Assembly: GCF_001314225.1 (NCBI RefSeq) | Contig: NZ_CP012697.1 | Coordinates: 3,658,001-3,722,000 of the forward strand | DNA length: 64,000 nt | Origin: Microbacterium sp. No. 7 | GTDB lineage: Bacteria > Actinomycetota > Actinomycetes > Actinomycetales > Microbacteriaceae | Reading direction: 5' to 3' | In this document: piece after piece, positions 43,830 through 52,584 of the stretch | Position numbering within the stretch: the first letter of the stretch is position 1 | How the letters are laid out: every line of letters begins with the position of its first letter | Position numbers and translations under genes: made by a program | Notes under the pieces: model-generated | The model's database searches: none | Told to the model about the DNA's origin: nothing | Seen by the model: the letters and a program-made list of their open reading frames with translations, nothing else

Positions 43830-45044
43830 ATGTTCATCGTCGTCGGAGTGACGGGCGGCATCGCCGCGTACAAGACGGTTCATCTCGTTCGCGCACTCGT
43901 GACGGCCGGGCACGACGTGCACGTCGTGCCGACCGACGACGCGCTGCGCTTCGTCGGGACGACCACGTGGGAGGCCGTCAGCCGCAATCCTGTCACGACG
44001 AGCGTGCACGACGAGGTCGCCGAGGTGCGCCACGTGTCGCTCGGCGCGCGCGCGGAGCTCGTGATCGTCGCGCCCGCGACGGCGAACACGCTCGCGCGGA
44101 TGGCGTGCGGCATCGCCGACAACCTGCTCGGCGTGACGCTGCTGGCCACGACCGCGCCCGTCGTCGTCGCCCCCGCGATGCACACGGCCATGTGGGAGCA
44201 CCCGTCGACGGTCGCGAACATCGAGACGCTGCGCGCCCGCGGCGTGCACGTCGTCGGCCCCGCCGACGGGCCGCTCACGGGCGGCGACAGCGGCCCGGGC
44301 CGCATGGTGGAGCCGGACGACATCGTCGCGGCGGCGCTGGCCCTCGCGGCATCCGCCCCGCAGGACCTGCACGGCCTCACCGTCGCGATCTCGACGGGCG
44401 GCACGCGCGAGCCCATCGACCCCGTGCGGTTCATCGGCAACCGCTCGAGCGGCCGGCAGGGCGCCGAGGTCGCGCTCGCGGCCGCCGACCGCGGTGCCCG
44501 CGTGCGGCTCGTCGCCGGGCACGTCGACGACGGCGTGCTCGTCGAGGCGTCCCGGCATCCGCGCATCGAGGTGGCGCGCGTGTCGACGGCGCTGCAGCTG
44601 CGCGACGCGATGCACGCCGCGGCGGTCGACGCCGACGTCGCGGTGATGGTCGCGGCCGTCGCCGACTACCGCGTCGAGGACGTCTCCGACGTCAAGCTGC
44701 GCAAGGAGGAGGGCGACGGCGCGCTGTCGCTGCGGCTCGTCGAGAACCCCGACATCCTCTCCGAGCTCGTCGCGCTGCGCCACACGGGGCAGACGATCGT
44801 CGGCTTCGCGGCCGAGACGGCCGCCGACGATCAGGAGCTGCTGGAGCGGGGCCGCCGCAAGCGCGCACGCAAGGGCGTCGACCTGCTCGCCGTCAACCGC
44901 GTCGGCTGGGAGGAGGCGTTCGAGCGCCCCGACAACACGCTCGTCGTGCTCGACGGCGACGACCGGCAGGTCGCGCGCGCCGAGGGGTCCAAGCGCGCCG
45001 TCGCCGACGCCCTCTGGAACGCCGTGCTCGCCCAGCGCGCCTGA
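43830..45044 (+). CDS. coaBC: Bifunctional phosphopantothenoylcysteine decarboxylase/phosphopantothenate-cysteine ligase
   Basis: The 404-residue fusion makes 4'-phosphopantetheine for coenzyme A. The FMN-dependent CoaC half (residues 1-175) has GGIAAYKTVHLVRAL, the catalytic His in EVRHVSLGA, and APATANTLARMACGIADNLL. The CoaB half has TGGTREPIDPVRFIGNRSSG, AAVADYRV and FAAETA. The first residues MFIVVGVTGGIAAYK are the expected N-terminus. Confidence 0.95.
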   Translation: MFIVVGVTGGIAAYKTVHLVRALVTAGHDVHVVPTDDALRFVGTTTWEAVSRNPVTTSVHDEVAEVRHVSLGARAELVIVAPATANTLARMACGIADNLLGVTLLATTAPVVVAPAMHTAMWEHPSTVANIETLRARGVHVVGPADGPLTGGDSGPGRMVEPDDIVAAALALAASAPQDLHGLTVAISTGGTREPIDPVRFIGNRSSGRQGAEVALAAADRGARVRLVAGHVDDGVLVEASRHPRIEVARVSTALQLRDAMHAAAVDADVAVMVAAVADYRVEDVSDVKLRKEEGDGALSLRLVENPDILSELVALRHTGQTIVGFAAETAADDQELLERGRRKRARKGVDLLAVNRVGWEEAFERPDNTLVVLDGDDRQVARAEGSKRAVADALWNAVLAQRA

Positions 45045-45076
45045 CCCCCTCCCTCCCCCCGCTCCCGCGCGACTCC

Positions 45077-45213
45077 CTCGCGAGGGTGCCAGTTATCCTC
45101 GCGAGGGTGCCAGCTATCCACGCGAGGGTGCCGGTTATCCACGCGAGGGTGCCATCGAAAGCACCCCCGCGGAAACAAGTAGCACCCTCGCGGGAATAAC
45201 TGGCACCCTCGGG
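45077..45213. repeat. Family C 21-bp repeat cluster 2
   Basis: Four direct units of 21 bp (45077, 45098, 45119, 45140), each with CGCGAGGGTGCC followed by AGTTATC or a variant, are followed by two or three inverted units (GCACCCCCGCGG, GCACCCTCGCGGGAATAACT, GGCACCCTCGG). The cluster fills the gap between the convergent coaBC and PTS genes and touches the PTS stop codon, so it probably ends both transcripts as a large hairpin. Confidence 0.85.
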
Positions 45214-45215
45214 GA

Positions 45216-47294
45216 TCAGCGCGTGACGTTCAGCAGCGGGTCGCCCGCGCTCACGGGGCCGAGCGCGGCGGGCTCGACCGACGCGAACGTGTCGCCGTTG
45301 AGCACGATGACGGGCGTGATGAGCGGATAGCCCGCGGCCCGGATCACCTCGGGGTCGAACGCCACGAGCGGCGTGCCGGCCGAGACCCGGTCGCCGTTCT
45401 TCACGAAGACCTCGAAGCCCTCACCCTTGAGGTTGACGGTGTCGATGCCGACGTGGATGAGCACCTCGGCGCCGTTGTCGAGCTGCAGGCCGAAGGCGTG
45501 GCCCGTCGGCTGCGCCGCCACGACGACGCCCTCGCCGGGCGCGTACACCGTCGTCCCGGTGGGCTCGATCGCGACGCCGGGGCCCATGATGCCGCCGCCG
45601 AACACGGGGTCGGGCACGTCGGAGAGCGCCACGGCCGTGCCGTCGAGCGGCGACGGCAGCGTCACGGTGCCCACGTCGGCGGGGGCCGCCGTCGCGGTCG
45701 CCACGGCCGTCGCCACGGCAGCCGGCGCGGCGGCGGCACCGGCGGCGGATGCCACGGCCGCGCCCGCCGTCGCCGGCGCCGTCTCGGGCGCTGCGGCGAC
45801 GATCGCGGGCTCCCCGGCCTCCGCGGTCTCCTCCTTGGGCTTGTACCCGGAGGCGATCACGAGCAGCATCGCCACGACGAAGGCGCCCAGCACGCCGAGG
45901 GCGTAGAGGCCGATCGGGTCGAACGCGGGGATCGTCAGCAGCGACGTGAAGACGAACGCCTGGGTCGTGATGCCGTGCGGCAGGCCGAGCACGAGGCTGC
46001 CGATGCCCATGATGAGACCGCCCGTGAGGCAGCCGACGAGCATGCGCGGGTAGATGCGCCGGTAGCGCAGATGGATGCCGTAGAGCGACGGCTCGGAGAT
46101 GCCGCCGAGCAGGCCCGCCGCGAGCGCACCCGTCGCGGTCTGCCGCATCTGCGCCTCCTTGGTGCGCCAGGCGAGCACGAGCACGCCCGCCGTGGCGCCG
46201 AAGCACGCGAAGTTCCACGCGCCCATGGGGCCCTGGATGAAGTCGTACCCGAGCGTCTGGATGTTGAGCAGCATGATCGCGTTGATCGGCCAGTGCAGTC
46301 CCAGCGGCACCATGAACGGGTAGGCCAGCGGAATGATGATCGCGAAGATCACGGGCGAGAACGAGTTGATCGCGCTGAGCGCGTTCGCGAGGGCGGCACC
46401 GACGTAGACGCCGATCGGCCCGAGCAGGAACGCCGTGAGCGGGATCATGATGAGCATCGCGAGGAACGGCACGAAGATGAGTTGCACGTTCGCGGGGATG
46501 ACGCGCTTGAGGCCCTTCGTGAGCGGTCCGAGCACGGCCGCCATGAGCAGGGGCGGGAACACCTGCGAGCTGTAGTTGAAGACCGTGAGCGGGATGCCGA
46601 AGATCGAGATCGTCGTGATGTCGGAGCCGAGGAAGACGATGTTCTGCGCGCCCTCCTGCTCGGCGAGCGCCGTGAACCCCGGCAGCATGACCACGGCCAT
46701 GACGGCGAAGCCGACCCACGGGTCGGCGCCGAGCTTGGCCGACGCGTTGTAGGCGACCATGAGCGGCAGGAAGACGAACACGCACTGCCACATGAGGTTC
46801 ACGAACTGCCACGAAGGCGGCAGCGTCACGCCGGGCGCGTTCCACGCCGGGATCACCTCGAGGGTCGCCATGAGCGCCATGAACGTGATGAACAGCGAGG
46901 CGCCGAGCAGAGCGCCCAGGATGGGGCGGAACGAGTCGGAGAGGAACTCGAACAGCGAGTCGACCCACGCGACCTTGCCGCGCACGCCCTTCGCGCGCTC
47001 GCGCGCCTTGATGTCGTCGGGCGACTCCTCGGCGCTGCTGCGGGATGCCATCGACGGCAGCGCGAGGATCTCGTTGTACACCGTCTGCACGGCGCCGCCG
47101 ATGACGACCTGGAAGCGGTCGCCGGCCTGCGGCACCGCTCCCATCACACCGGGGACGGCCTCGACGGTCGCGACGTCGACGGCACCGCCGTCGCGGAGCT
47201 GGAAGCGCAGCCGCGTCGCACAATGGGAGAGGCTGTCGATGTTCTGGGGGCCACCGAGAGCGTCGACGATCGCGGCGGCAGGACTGCTGGACAT
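45216..47294 (-). CDS. Beta-glucoside-type PTS permease, fused IIBCA
   Basis: The 692-residue protein combines EIIB (phospho-Cys25 in SLSHCATRLRF), a membrane EIIC domain (about residues 105-465, ending GISEPSLYGI and HGITTQAFVF) and EIIA (phospho-His614 in VLIHVGIDTVNLKGEGF). An Ala-rich linker joins IIC and IIA. It would import and phosphorylate a beta-glucoside, trehalose or sucrose-like sugar using phosphoenolpyruvate via HPr. No sugar hydrolase or antiterminator is next to it, so the sugar is unknown. Start ATG at 47294 follows AGGAGCATC. Confidence 0.93.
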   Translation of the reverse strand: MSSSPAAAIVDALGGPQNIDSLSHCATRLRFQLRDGGAVDVATVEAVPGVMGAVPQAGDRFQVVIGGAVQTVYNEILALPSMASRSSAEESPDDIKARERAKGVRGKVAWVDSLFEFLSDSFRPILGALLGASLFITFMALMATLEVIPAWNAPGVTLPPSWQFVNLMWQCVFVFLPLMVAYNASAKLGADPWVGFAVMAVVMLPGFTALAEQEGAQNIVFLGSDITTISIFGIPLTVFNYSSQVFPPLLMAAVLGPLTKGLKRVIPANVQLIFVPFLAMLIMIPLTAFLLGPIGVYVGAALANALSAINSFSPVIFAIIIPLAYPFMVPLGLHWPINAIMLLNIQTLGYDFIQGPMGAWNFACFGATAGVLVLAWRTKEAQMRQTATGALAAGLLGGISEPSLYGIHLRYRRIYPRMLVGCLTGGLIMGIGSLVLGLPHGITTQAFVFTSLLTIPAFDPIGLYALGVLGAFVVAMLLVIASGYKPKEETAEAGEPAIVAAAPETAPATAGAAVASAAGAAAAPAAVATAVATATAAPADVGTVTLPSPLDGTAVALSDVPDPVFGGGIMGPGVAIEPTGTTVYAPGEGVVVAAQPTGHAFGLQLDNGAEVLIHVGIDTVNLKGEGFEVFVKNGDRVSAGTPLVAFDPEVIRAAGYPLITPVIVLNGDTFASVEPAALGPVSAGDPLLNVTR

Positions 47295-47394
47295 GGATGA
47301 TGCTCCTGTTCTGATGCCTTGGCGCGACTCTACCCTCAGCAGATTCCCAGGAACAGGGGTGTGCCCCGCGGTCCTCGCCCGCGCTCGTGCGCCG

Positions 47395-47545
47395 CCGCGG
47401 CGATCGCACGGACATGCCGCCGCACGGTCACGGCATCCGCTCACACGGTTTTGCCAGGGTTTGCCGGGAGACCGTCCAGAAACGGCACCCAGGCTGGGGG
47501 ACTTGTGCCGCCCGTCACCCGAGCCGGCGGCGCTCCCCGAACGTA
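47395..47545 (+). promoter_or_regulatory. Candidate c-di-AMP (ydaO-type) riboswitch
   Basis: The leader of the secreted APF-like gene holds GCCAGGGTTTGCCGGGAGAC, CCCAGGCTGGGGGACTTGTG, CCGCCCGTCACCCGAG and GAACGTAAGGACA just before the ATG. These blocks resemble actinobacterial ydaO-type leaders upstream of cell-wall hydrolase genes, where c-di-AMP lowers expression. The consensus is only partly matched by eye, so a covariance-model search is needed to decide. Confidence 0.4.
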
Positions 47546-47554
47546 AGGACACCC

Positions 47555-48541
47555 ATGCCCGAACGCGCCACCGCGCCCGCTCATCGCCGCTCGCTGACCG
47601 CTCTCGTGGGAGGTGCGCTGCTCATCGGACTCGTCGCGGGAGGCGCGCAGGCCGCCCACGCGATGCCGCTCACGCCGGCCGCACCCGCGGCCGTGCCCGG
47701 CGCGGCCGCGAGCACCGACGTGCACGACGTCGCCGAGGCCGCCCTCGACCGCGCGCAGCAGGCGAAGGCCGACGCGGCCGTCGTGCGCGCCGAGGTCACC
47801 GCGTCGGCGCTCAAGCTCGCCGACACCGGCATCGACCTGGAGACGCTCACCGCGAACGCGAGCTGGCTCGACACGACGACGTCGGTACCCGCTCCGCTGC
47901 TGCACGAGTTCACGCAGCGCACGCTCGACGAGGCCGCCCGCATCGAGGAGCGCATCGCCGACGTGCGCGAGCGGCTGAACAGGGCCGTCGCGCAGCGCGA
48001 GGCCGAGCTCGCCGCCGCCGAGGCCGCGCGCATCGCCGAGGAGAAGCGCATCGCGGAGGAGAAGCGCCTCGCCGAGGAGAAGCGCCTCGCCGAGGAGAAG
48101 GCCGCGGCAGAGGCCGCCGCCGCGGAGGCCGCGGCCGCCGAGGCCGCCCGCTCGGAGAGCGGCTCGTGGGACTCGTCGGACTCGTCGGCGTCGTGGGCCT
48201 CGTCCGCTCCCGTCGCCGCGTCGGGCGACAACTCCCCCGACGGCGCCCGTGCGACGGCGGCCGCGATGGCCGCGTCGCAGTACGGCTGGGGCGACGACCA
48301 GTTCCAGTGCCTCGACGCGCTGTGGCAGCGCGAGTCGGGCTGGAACTACCAGGCCTACAACGCGTCGAGCGGTGCCACCGGCATCCCGCAGGCGCTGCCC
48401 GGCAGCAAGATGGCGAGCGCCGGCAGCGACTGGCAGACCAACGCGGCCACCCAGATCGCGTGGGGCCTCGGCTACATCGCCGACCGCTACGGCACCCCCT
48501 GCGGCGCCTGGGGCCACTCCGAGTCCGTCGGCTGGTACTGA
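47555..48541 (+). CDS. Secreted APF-like (transglycosylase-fold) cell-wall protein
   Basis: The 328-residue precursor has a signal peptide (about residues 1-37, ending AQAAHA), a helical region with repeated AEEKRLAEEKR coiled coil (about 155-190), a Ser-rich spacer and a C-terminal lysozyme-like domain with Glu in DALWQRESGWNYQAYN and SSGATGIPQALPGSKM. This matches aggregation-promoting-factor and related SLT-fold proteins of actinobacteria that cleave or bind peptidoglycan. GTAAGGAC precedes the ATG. A hairpin terminator follows the stop. Confidence 0.85.
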   Translation: MPERATAPAHRRSLTALVGGALLIGLVAGGAQAAHAMPLTPAAPAAVPGAAASTDVHDVAEAALDRAQQAKADAAVVRAEVTASALKLADTGIDLETLTANASWLDTTTSVPAPLLHEFTQRTLDEAARIEERIADVRERLNRAVAQREAELAAAEAARIAEEKRIAEEKRLAEEKRLAEEKAAAEAAAAEAAAAEAARSESGSWDSSDSSASWASSAPVAASGDNSPDGARATAAAMAASQYGWGDDQFQCLDALWQRESGWNYQAYNASSGATGIPQALPGSKMASAGSDWQTNAATQIAWGLGYIADRYGTPCGAWGHSESVGWY

Positions 48542-48546
48542 GCTGT

Positions 48547-48578
48547 GCGCCTCGCCTCGGAGTGCCGAGGCGGGGCGC
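48547..48578 (+). terminator. Intrinsic-type hairpin after the APF-like gene
   Basis: GCGCCTCGCCTCGG and CCGAGGCGGGGCGC form a 14-bp stem (one G-U pair) with loop AGTG, six bases after the stop codon. A short A/T stretch follows rather than a full U-tract. Confidence 0.75.
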
Positions 48579-48585
48579 ATAGATT

Positions 48586-48626
48586 CGCATTTGCGGATAA
48601 AAGGTCCATATACTTCCGCATATGCG
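48586..48626. promoter_or_regulatory. Twin palindromic boxes before the metal-chelate importer
   Basis: CGCATTTGCG (48586-48595) and the perfect palindrome CGCATATGCG (48617-48626) lie 31 bases apart centre to centre, about three helical turns, each preceded by TTC or TTCC and followed by A/T-rich sequence. This is the only AT-rich stretch ahead of the FecCD gene (start 48648). The layout fits cooperative binding of a dimeric repressor such as a Fur/Zur-type or MerR/ArsR metal sensor; the identity is unknown. Confidence 0.5.
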
Positions 48627-48647
48627 ACAAAATGACGAGCCTCGTTC

Positions 48648-49703
48648 GTGAGGGCGCGCGTCCCGGAGACCGTCAGCGCATCGTCGCCCCGCCGCGCGGC
48701 GGTCGTGCTCGGGCTGCTGATCCTCCTTGTGGTCATCACCGCGCTGTCGCTCCAGATCGGCCGCTACGGGCTGTCCCCCGCCGAGATCCTCGGCGTCGTC
48801 GCACGAGCGCTGAACGGCACCCTTCCGGCGAGTGACCAGGCCGCGGCCGTGCTGTTCAGCGTGCGGCTGCCGCGCATCGGGCTCGCCATCGTCGCCGGTG
48901 CGGCGCTGTCGGCGGCCGGCGTCGCCTTCCAGGGCCTCTTCCGCAATCCCATGGTCTCGCCCGATCTGCTCGGCGTCGCCTCGGGAGCCAGCGTCGGCGC
49001 GTGCATCGGCATCCTGCTGTCGCTGTCGGGCCCCATGATCCAGCTGCTGTCGTTCGCGTCGGGGCTCGCGGCGGTGCTGCTGGTCGTCGGCATCAGCACC
49101 ACCGTCACGCGGACGAACGGCGGCGGGCTTCTCATCATGGTGCTGGCGGGCATCGTGATCTCGTCGCTCGCTTCGGCCGCGACGTCGCTCACGAAGTACC
49201 TCGCTCCGCCCGAGACCAAGCTCCCCGAGATCACGTTCTGGCTCATGGGCAGCTTCGCGCGCAGCAGCAGCCTGACGAACCTCGCGCTGATGTGCGCGGT
49301 CTTCGTGATCGGCGCCGTGCCGCTGCTCCTGCTGCGCTGGCAGCTGAACGTCATGGCTTTCGGCGAGGAGGAGGCGCAGGCCCTCGGCGTCGACACCGGT
49401 CGCGTGCGCCTCGTCGTCATCGTCGCGGCCACCCTGCTGACCGCGACGACGGTCGCGCTCTGCGGCGTCATCGGCTGGGTGGGACTGGTGATCCCGCACA
49501 TCTGCCGGTTCCTGGTCGGGCCCAACCACCTCATCCTGATGCCCTGCTCGATGGTCGTTGGCAGCTGCTTCATGCTCGGCGTCGACAACGTCGCGCGCGC
49601 CACGACGGCGGGCGAGATCCCGCTCAGCATCGTCACGGCGCTCATCGGCGCCCCCGTGTTCCTCTACCTGTTGTTCAAGGGGCAGCGCTCGTGGTCGGCA
49701 TGA
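48648..49703 (+). CDS. FecCD-family permease of a metal-chelate ABC importer
   Basis: The 351-residue permease has about ten membrane segments and RLPRIGLAIVAGAALSAAGV, FQGLFRNPMVSPDLLGVASG and GVIGWVGLVIPHICRFLVG. Unlike the iron importer at 31082-35006, only one permease gene is present, so it would act as a homodimer as in BtuC. The start is a GTG without a clear ribosome-binding site; an ATG at 48632 is in another frame. The downstream ATPase overlaps its stop by 4 bases. Confidence 0.9.
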   Translation: MRARVPETVSASSPRRAAVVLGLLILLVVITALSLQIGRYGLSPAEILGVVARALNGTLPASDQAAAVLFSVRLPRIGLAIVAGAALSAAGVAFQGLFRNPMVSPDLLGVASGASVGACIGILLSLSGPMIQLLSFASGLAAVLLVVGISTTVTRTNGGGLLIMVLAGIVISSLASAATSLTKYLAPPETKLPEITFWLMGSFARSSSLTNLALMCAVFVIGAVPLLLLRWQLNVMAFGEEEAQALGVDTGRVRLVVIVAATLLTATTVALCGVIGWVGLVIPHICRFLVGPNHLILMPCSMVVGSCFMLGVDNVARATTAGEIPLSIVTALIGAPVFLYLLFKGQRSWSA

Positions 49704-50512
49704 CCCTGCGCGTCGAGGCGCTCACGGGCGGCTACGGATCGCGCGCGGTCGTCCGCGACGTCGACCTCACCGTGCACGCCGGCAAGGTCGTGTGCCTGCT
49801 CGGCCCGAACGGCGTCGGCAAGACGACGCTGTTCAAGACGATGCTCGCCCTGCAGCCCGCGCTGAGCGGTCGCGTGCTCGTCGCCGACCGCGACCTCGCC
49901 GCGCTGTCGCGGCCCGAGATCGCACGCCTGATCGGCTACGTGCCGCAGAGCCAGCAGACGCCGTTCGCCTTCACGGCGCTCGACGTCGTGCTGATGGGAC
50001 GGACGGCGCGGCTTCCGCGATTCGGCGCGCCCGGCCGGACCGACCGCGACGCGGCGCTCTCCGCGCTCGATGCGCTGGGCGTGACGCGTCTCGCCGGCCG
50101 GCGCTTCACCTCGCTGTCGGGCGGCGAGCGGCAGATGGTCATGATCGCGCGGGCGCTCGCGCAGGAGCCCGCGTTCATCATGCTCGACGAGCCGACGGCC
50201 AGCCTCGACTTCGGCAACCAGGTGCGCGTGCTCGACCAGGTCGTGCGACTGGCGGAGGCGGGGATCGGCGTCGTGATGACGACGCATGCGCCCGACCACG
50301 CCTTCCTGTGCGATGCGGAGGTCGTGCTGCTCACGGGCCCCTCCCGGATGCAGCGCGGGCCGGCCCGCGACGTGCTCACGTCCGAGCGGCTGAGCGACGC
50401 GTACGGCGTCGACGTGCGCGTCGTGCCGTCGCCGCACGATCGCCGCATCAGCTACTGCTACCCCCTCCTCCCCACCATGGCCGCCCGGCCCGACCCCGAA
50501 GGAACCCCATGA
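49700..50512 (+). CDS. Metal-chelate ABC importer ATPase
   Basis: The 270-residue ATPase has Walker A GPNGVGKTTLFKTML, signature LSGGERQMVMIARALAQ and Walker B FIMLDEPTASLDFGNQ, which is typical of FecE/BtuD-like ATPases of the group with a single permease. ATGA overlaps join it to the permease and binding-protein genes. Cargo could be a corrinoid, haem or metal chelate. Confidence 0.92.
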   Translation: MTLRVEALTGGYGSRAVVRDVDLTVHAGKVVCLLGPNGVGKTTLFKTMLALQPALSGRVLVADRDLAALSRPEIARLIGYVPQSQQTPFAFTALDVVLMGRTARLPRFGAPGRTDRDAALSALDALGVTRLAGRRFTSLSGGERQMVMIARALAQEPAFIMLDEPTASLDFGNQVRVLDQVVRLAEAGIGVVMTTHAPDHAFLCDAEVVLLTGPSRMQRGPARDVLTSERLSDAYGVDVRVVPSPHDRRISYCYPLLPTMAARPDPEGTP

Positions 50513-51579
50513 GAACCCGCTCCCTGCGTCTGTCCGCCGCCCTCGCGCTGCCGCTCCTGCTCCTGGCCGGTTGCTCCACCGCCGCTCCCGAGGCGACGAC
50601 GTCCGAGACCTCGGCGCCGAGCAGCTCGGCGCCGGCCTCGGGCACGTCGGCGACCCGCACCGTCACCGACCAGTACGGCACACGGATCGAGATCCCCGCC
50701 GACGTGCAGCGCGTCGCCCCCACGATCGGCGCGTTCGGCCACATCACGGCGGTCGTCGGCGCCGCCGACAAGATCGTGGCCACGATCCCGTCGCTCGGCG
50801 AGGGCCTGTTCCACGAGGTGTGGCCGCAGGCGAACCCCGACGGACACGACACGGCGAACGTCGAAGAGATCATCGCCTCCGGCGCACAGGTGGTCTACGG
50901 CCCGAACGTCACCGAGGAGGTGACCGCGCAGCTGGAGGCCGCGGGCATCGTGGTCATCACGATCGACAGGTTCGGCACGCCCGACGAGATGATGACGGCG
51001 ATCGAGCTGATCGGAGACATCGTCGGCGACAACGGCCCCGCCCGGGCATCCGCCTTCACCGATTTCTACGCGGAGACGATCGCCGACGTCGAGGACCGTG
51101 TCGCCGGGGCGGAGCCCGTCAAGGTCCTGAACCTGCGCGTCGGCGGCGACGGATACCGCACCGTCGGAGGCAACGACATCTCCTCCGCGTACGCCGCGTC
51201 GGCGGGCGGCGACGTGGTGTCGGCCGACGTCGACTCGCCCGACGGCACCGTCGGGGCGGAGCAGATCCTGGCGTGGGCGCCCGAGGTGATCTTCACGATG
51301 GGCCGCGCGGCGCGCGAGCAGATCGTCGCCGACCCCGCGCTCGCGAGCGTGCCGGCCGTGCAGAACGGCGCCGTGTTCACGGAGCCCTCGGGCACCTACC
51401 CCTGGTCGGTCCGCTCCGCCGAGGGCGTGCTCATGCCGGTCTTCCTCGGCACGATCCTGCACCCCGAGGCCTTCGCCGACCTGTCGCTGGCCGAGGTCAC
51501 GCAGGCCTTCTACGAGCGGTTCTACGGATACGAGCTCAGCGACGAGCAGACCGCGGCGGTGCTCGCCGGGAGCGAGTGA
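50509..51579 (+). CDS. Metal-chelate-binding lipoprotein (FecB/BtuF-like)
   Basis: The 356-residue precursor has lipobox LLLAGC (Cys22), a Ser/Thr-rich linker and a type III binding fold starting TVTDQYGTRIEIPADVQRVA. The region VLNLRVGGDGYRTVGGNDISS is unlike that of the siderophore binder at 33996, which suggests a different ligand. Its stop overlaps the start of the methyltransferase gene (GTGA). Confidence 0.88.
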   Translation: MRTRSLRLSAALALPLLLLAGCSTAAPEATTSETSAPSSSAPASGTSATRTVTDQYGTRIEIPADVQRVAPTIGAFGHITAVVGAADKIVATIPSLGEGLFHEVWPQANPDGHDTANVEEIIASGAQVVYGPNVTEEVTAQLEAAGIVVITIDRFGTPDEMMTAIELIGDIVGDNGPARASAFTDFYAETIADVEDRVAGAEPVKVLNLRVGGDGYRTVGGNDISSAYAASAGGDVVSADVDSPDGTVGAEQILAWAPEVIFTMGRAAREQIVADPALASVPAVQNGAVFTEPSGTYPWSVRSAEGVLMPVFLGTILHPEAFADLSLAEVTQAFYERFYGYELSDEQTAAVLAGSE

Positions 51580-52457
51580 GCGTGCTGATCAACTGGGCGC
51601 AGTTCCAGAACCTGCGGTACGTGCCGCCCGCGGGCGGGCCGGGGAGCGGCGTGCGCTGGGACGAGCACGCCGTCATGTACGCCAAGATGGCCGAGCTCGA
51701 GCGCGACTACACGCCGCACCAGGTCGCGGCGATCCCGTGCCGTGCGACGGACACGGTGCTCGACATCGGATGCGGGCCCGGCCGGCTCACGGTGCCGATG
51801 GCCCGCCGTGCGGCGTCGGTGACGGCGATGGACAGCTCCCCGAAGATGCTCGCGGGCTGCGCCGCCGCCTGCGAGGCCGCCGGCGTCGGCAACGTGACCA
51901 CGCTGCCGCTGGACTGGCACGACGCCGTCGCGGGCGGCAACGTCGACCGTCACGACGTCGTCGTCTGCTCCCGCACGGCCGCCCTGGACGACCTGGAGCG
52001 GCTGTCGGGGTTCGCCCGCAAGCGCGTGGCGATCGTCCTGTGGGCGAACGCCCCCAGCATCCCGCCGATCCTCGATCGGCTGTTCGCCGGCGCGCAGGAG
52101 CAGCGGCTCGGCGCCGCTCCCGGTCATCGCGCCGTCCGCGCCCTGTCGTACAACGTGTCGTTCAACGTCGCGTACGACCTGGGCTACGAGCCGAACGTGG
52201 CGATCGTCCCCGACGGCTTCGCCCGCACGTTCGCGAGCGCCGAGGAGCAGTACGACTACCTGCGCGACCTGCGGCCGATGGCAGCGGGACCCGCGGCGGA
52301 GGCCGCCTTTCGCGCGAACGCGGATCGCTTCACCACGATCGCGCCCGACGGATCGCGGACGTTCCGCATCGAGACGCGATCGGTCGTGCTGTGGTGGGAC
52401 GTGCGCCGGCCGGACTACTCGGAGATCTGGGATCACCCGGCCGGCGCGCCGGGATAG
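51576..52457 (+). CDS. SAM-dependent methyltransferase coupled to the importer
   Basis: The 293-residue class I methyltransferase has motif I as VLDIGCGPGRLTVPMA, the acidic end of strand 2 in VTAMDSSPKM, and LPLDWHD and DVVVCSRTAALD further on. A conserved-looking N-terminal segment (INWAQFQNLRYVPP, VRWDEHAVMYAKMAELER) and a C-terminal WWDVRRPDYSEIW are not part of the generic fold and may bind the substrate. Its GTG start overlaps the binding-protein stop, so it is made with the importer. It may methylate the imported chelate or a metallophore; the reaction is unknown. Confidence 0.82.
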   Translation: MSVLINWAQFQNLRYVPPAGGPGSGVRWDEHAVMYAKMAELERDYTPHQVAAIPCRATDTVLDIGCGPGRLTVPMARRAASVTAMDSSPKMLAGCAAACEAAGVGNVTTLPLDWHDAVAGGNVDRHDVVVCSRTAALDDLERLSGFARKRVAIVLWANAPSIPPILDRLFAGAQEQRLGAAPGHRAVRALSYNVSFNVAYDLGYEPNVAIVPDGFARTFASAEEQYDYLRDLRPMAAGPAAEAAFRANADRFTTIAPDGSRTFRIETRSVVLWWDVRRPDYSEIWDHPAGAPG

Positions 52458-52584
52458 GCATCGGGGGGCGGCGGATCATGCCCGCCGTGGCCGCGCTCCT
52501 CTCGCCGTGTCCGCCACCCTCGTGCAGTACACCTGCATCGAAGACCCCCGCGGACCCGGCTGCCCGTAGACGCCCCGCCCGACC

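Noticed and set aside
45077..45213. CRISPR array
   Set aside because: The units are contiguous 21-bp repeats without unique spacers, inverted units are present and no cas gene is near.
48632..48647. ATG at 48632 as the permease start
   Set aside because: It lies in a different frame from the FecCD coding sequence and leads to an Arg/Pro-rich reading; the GTG at 48648 is in frame.
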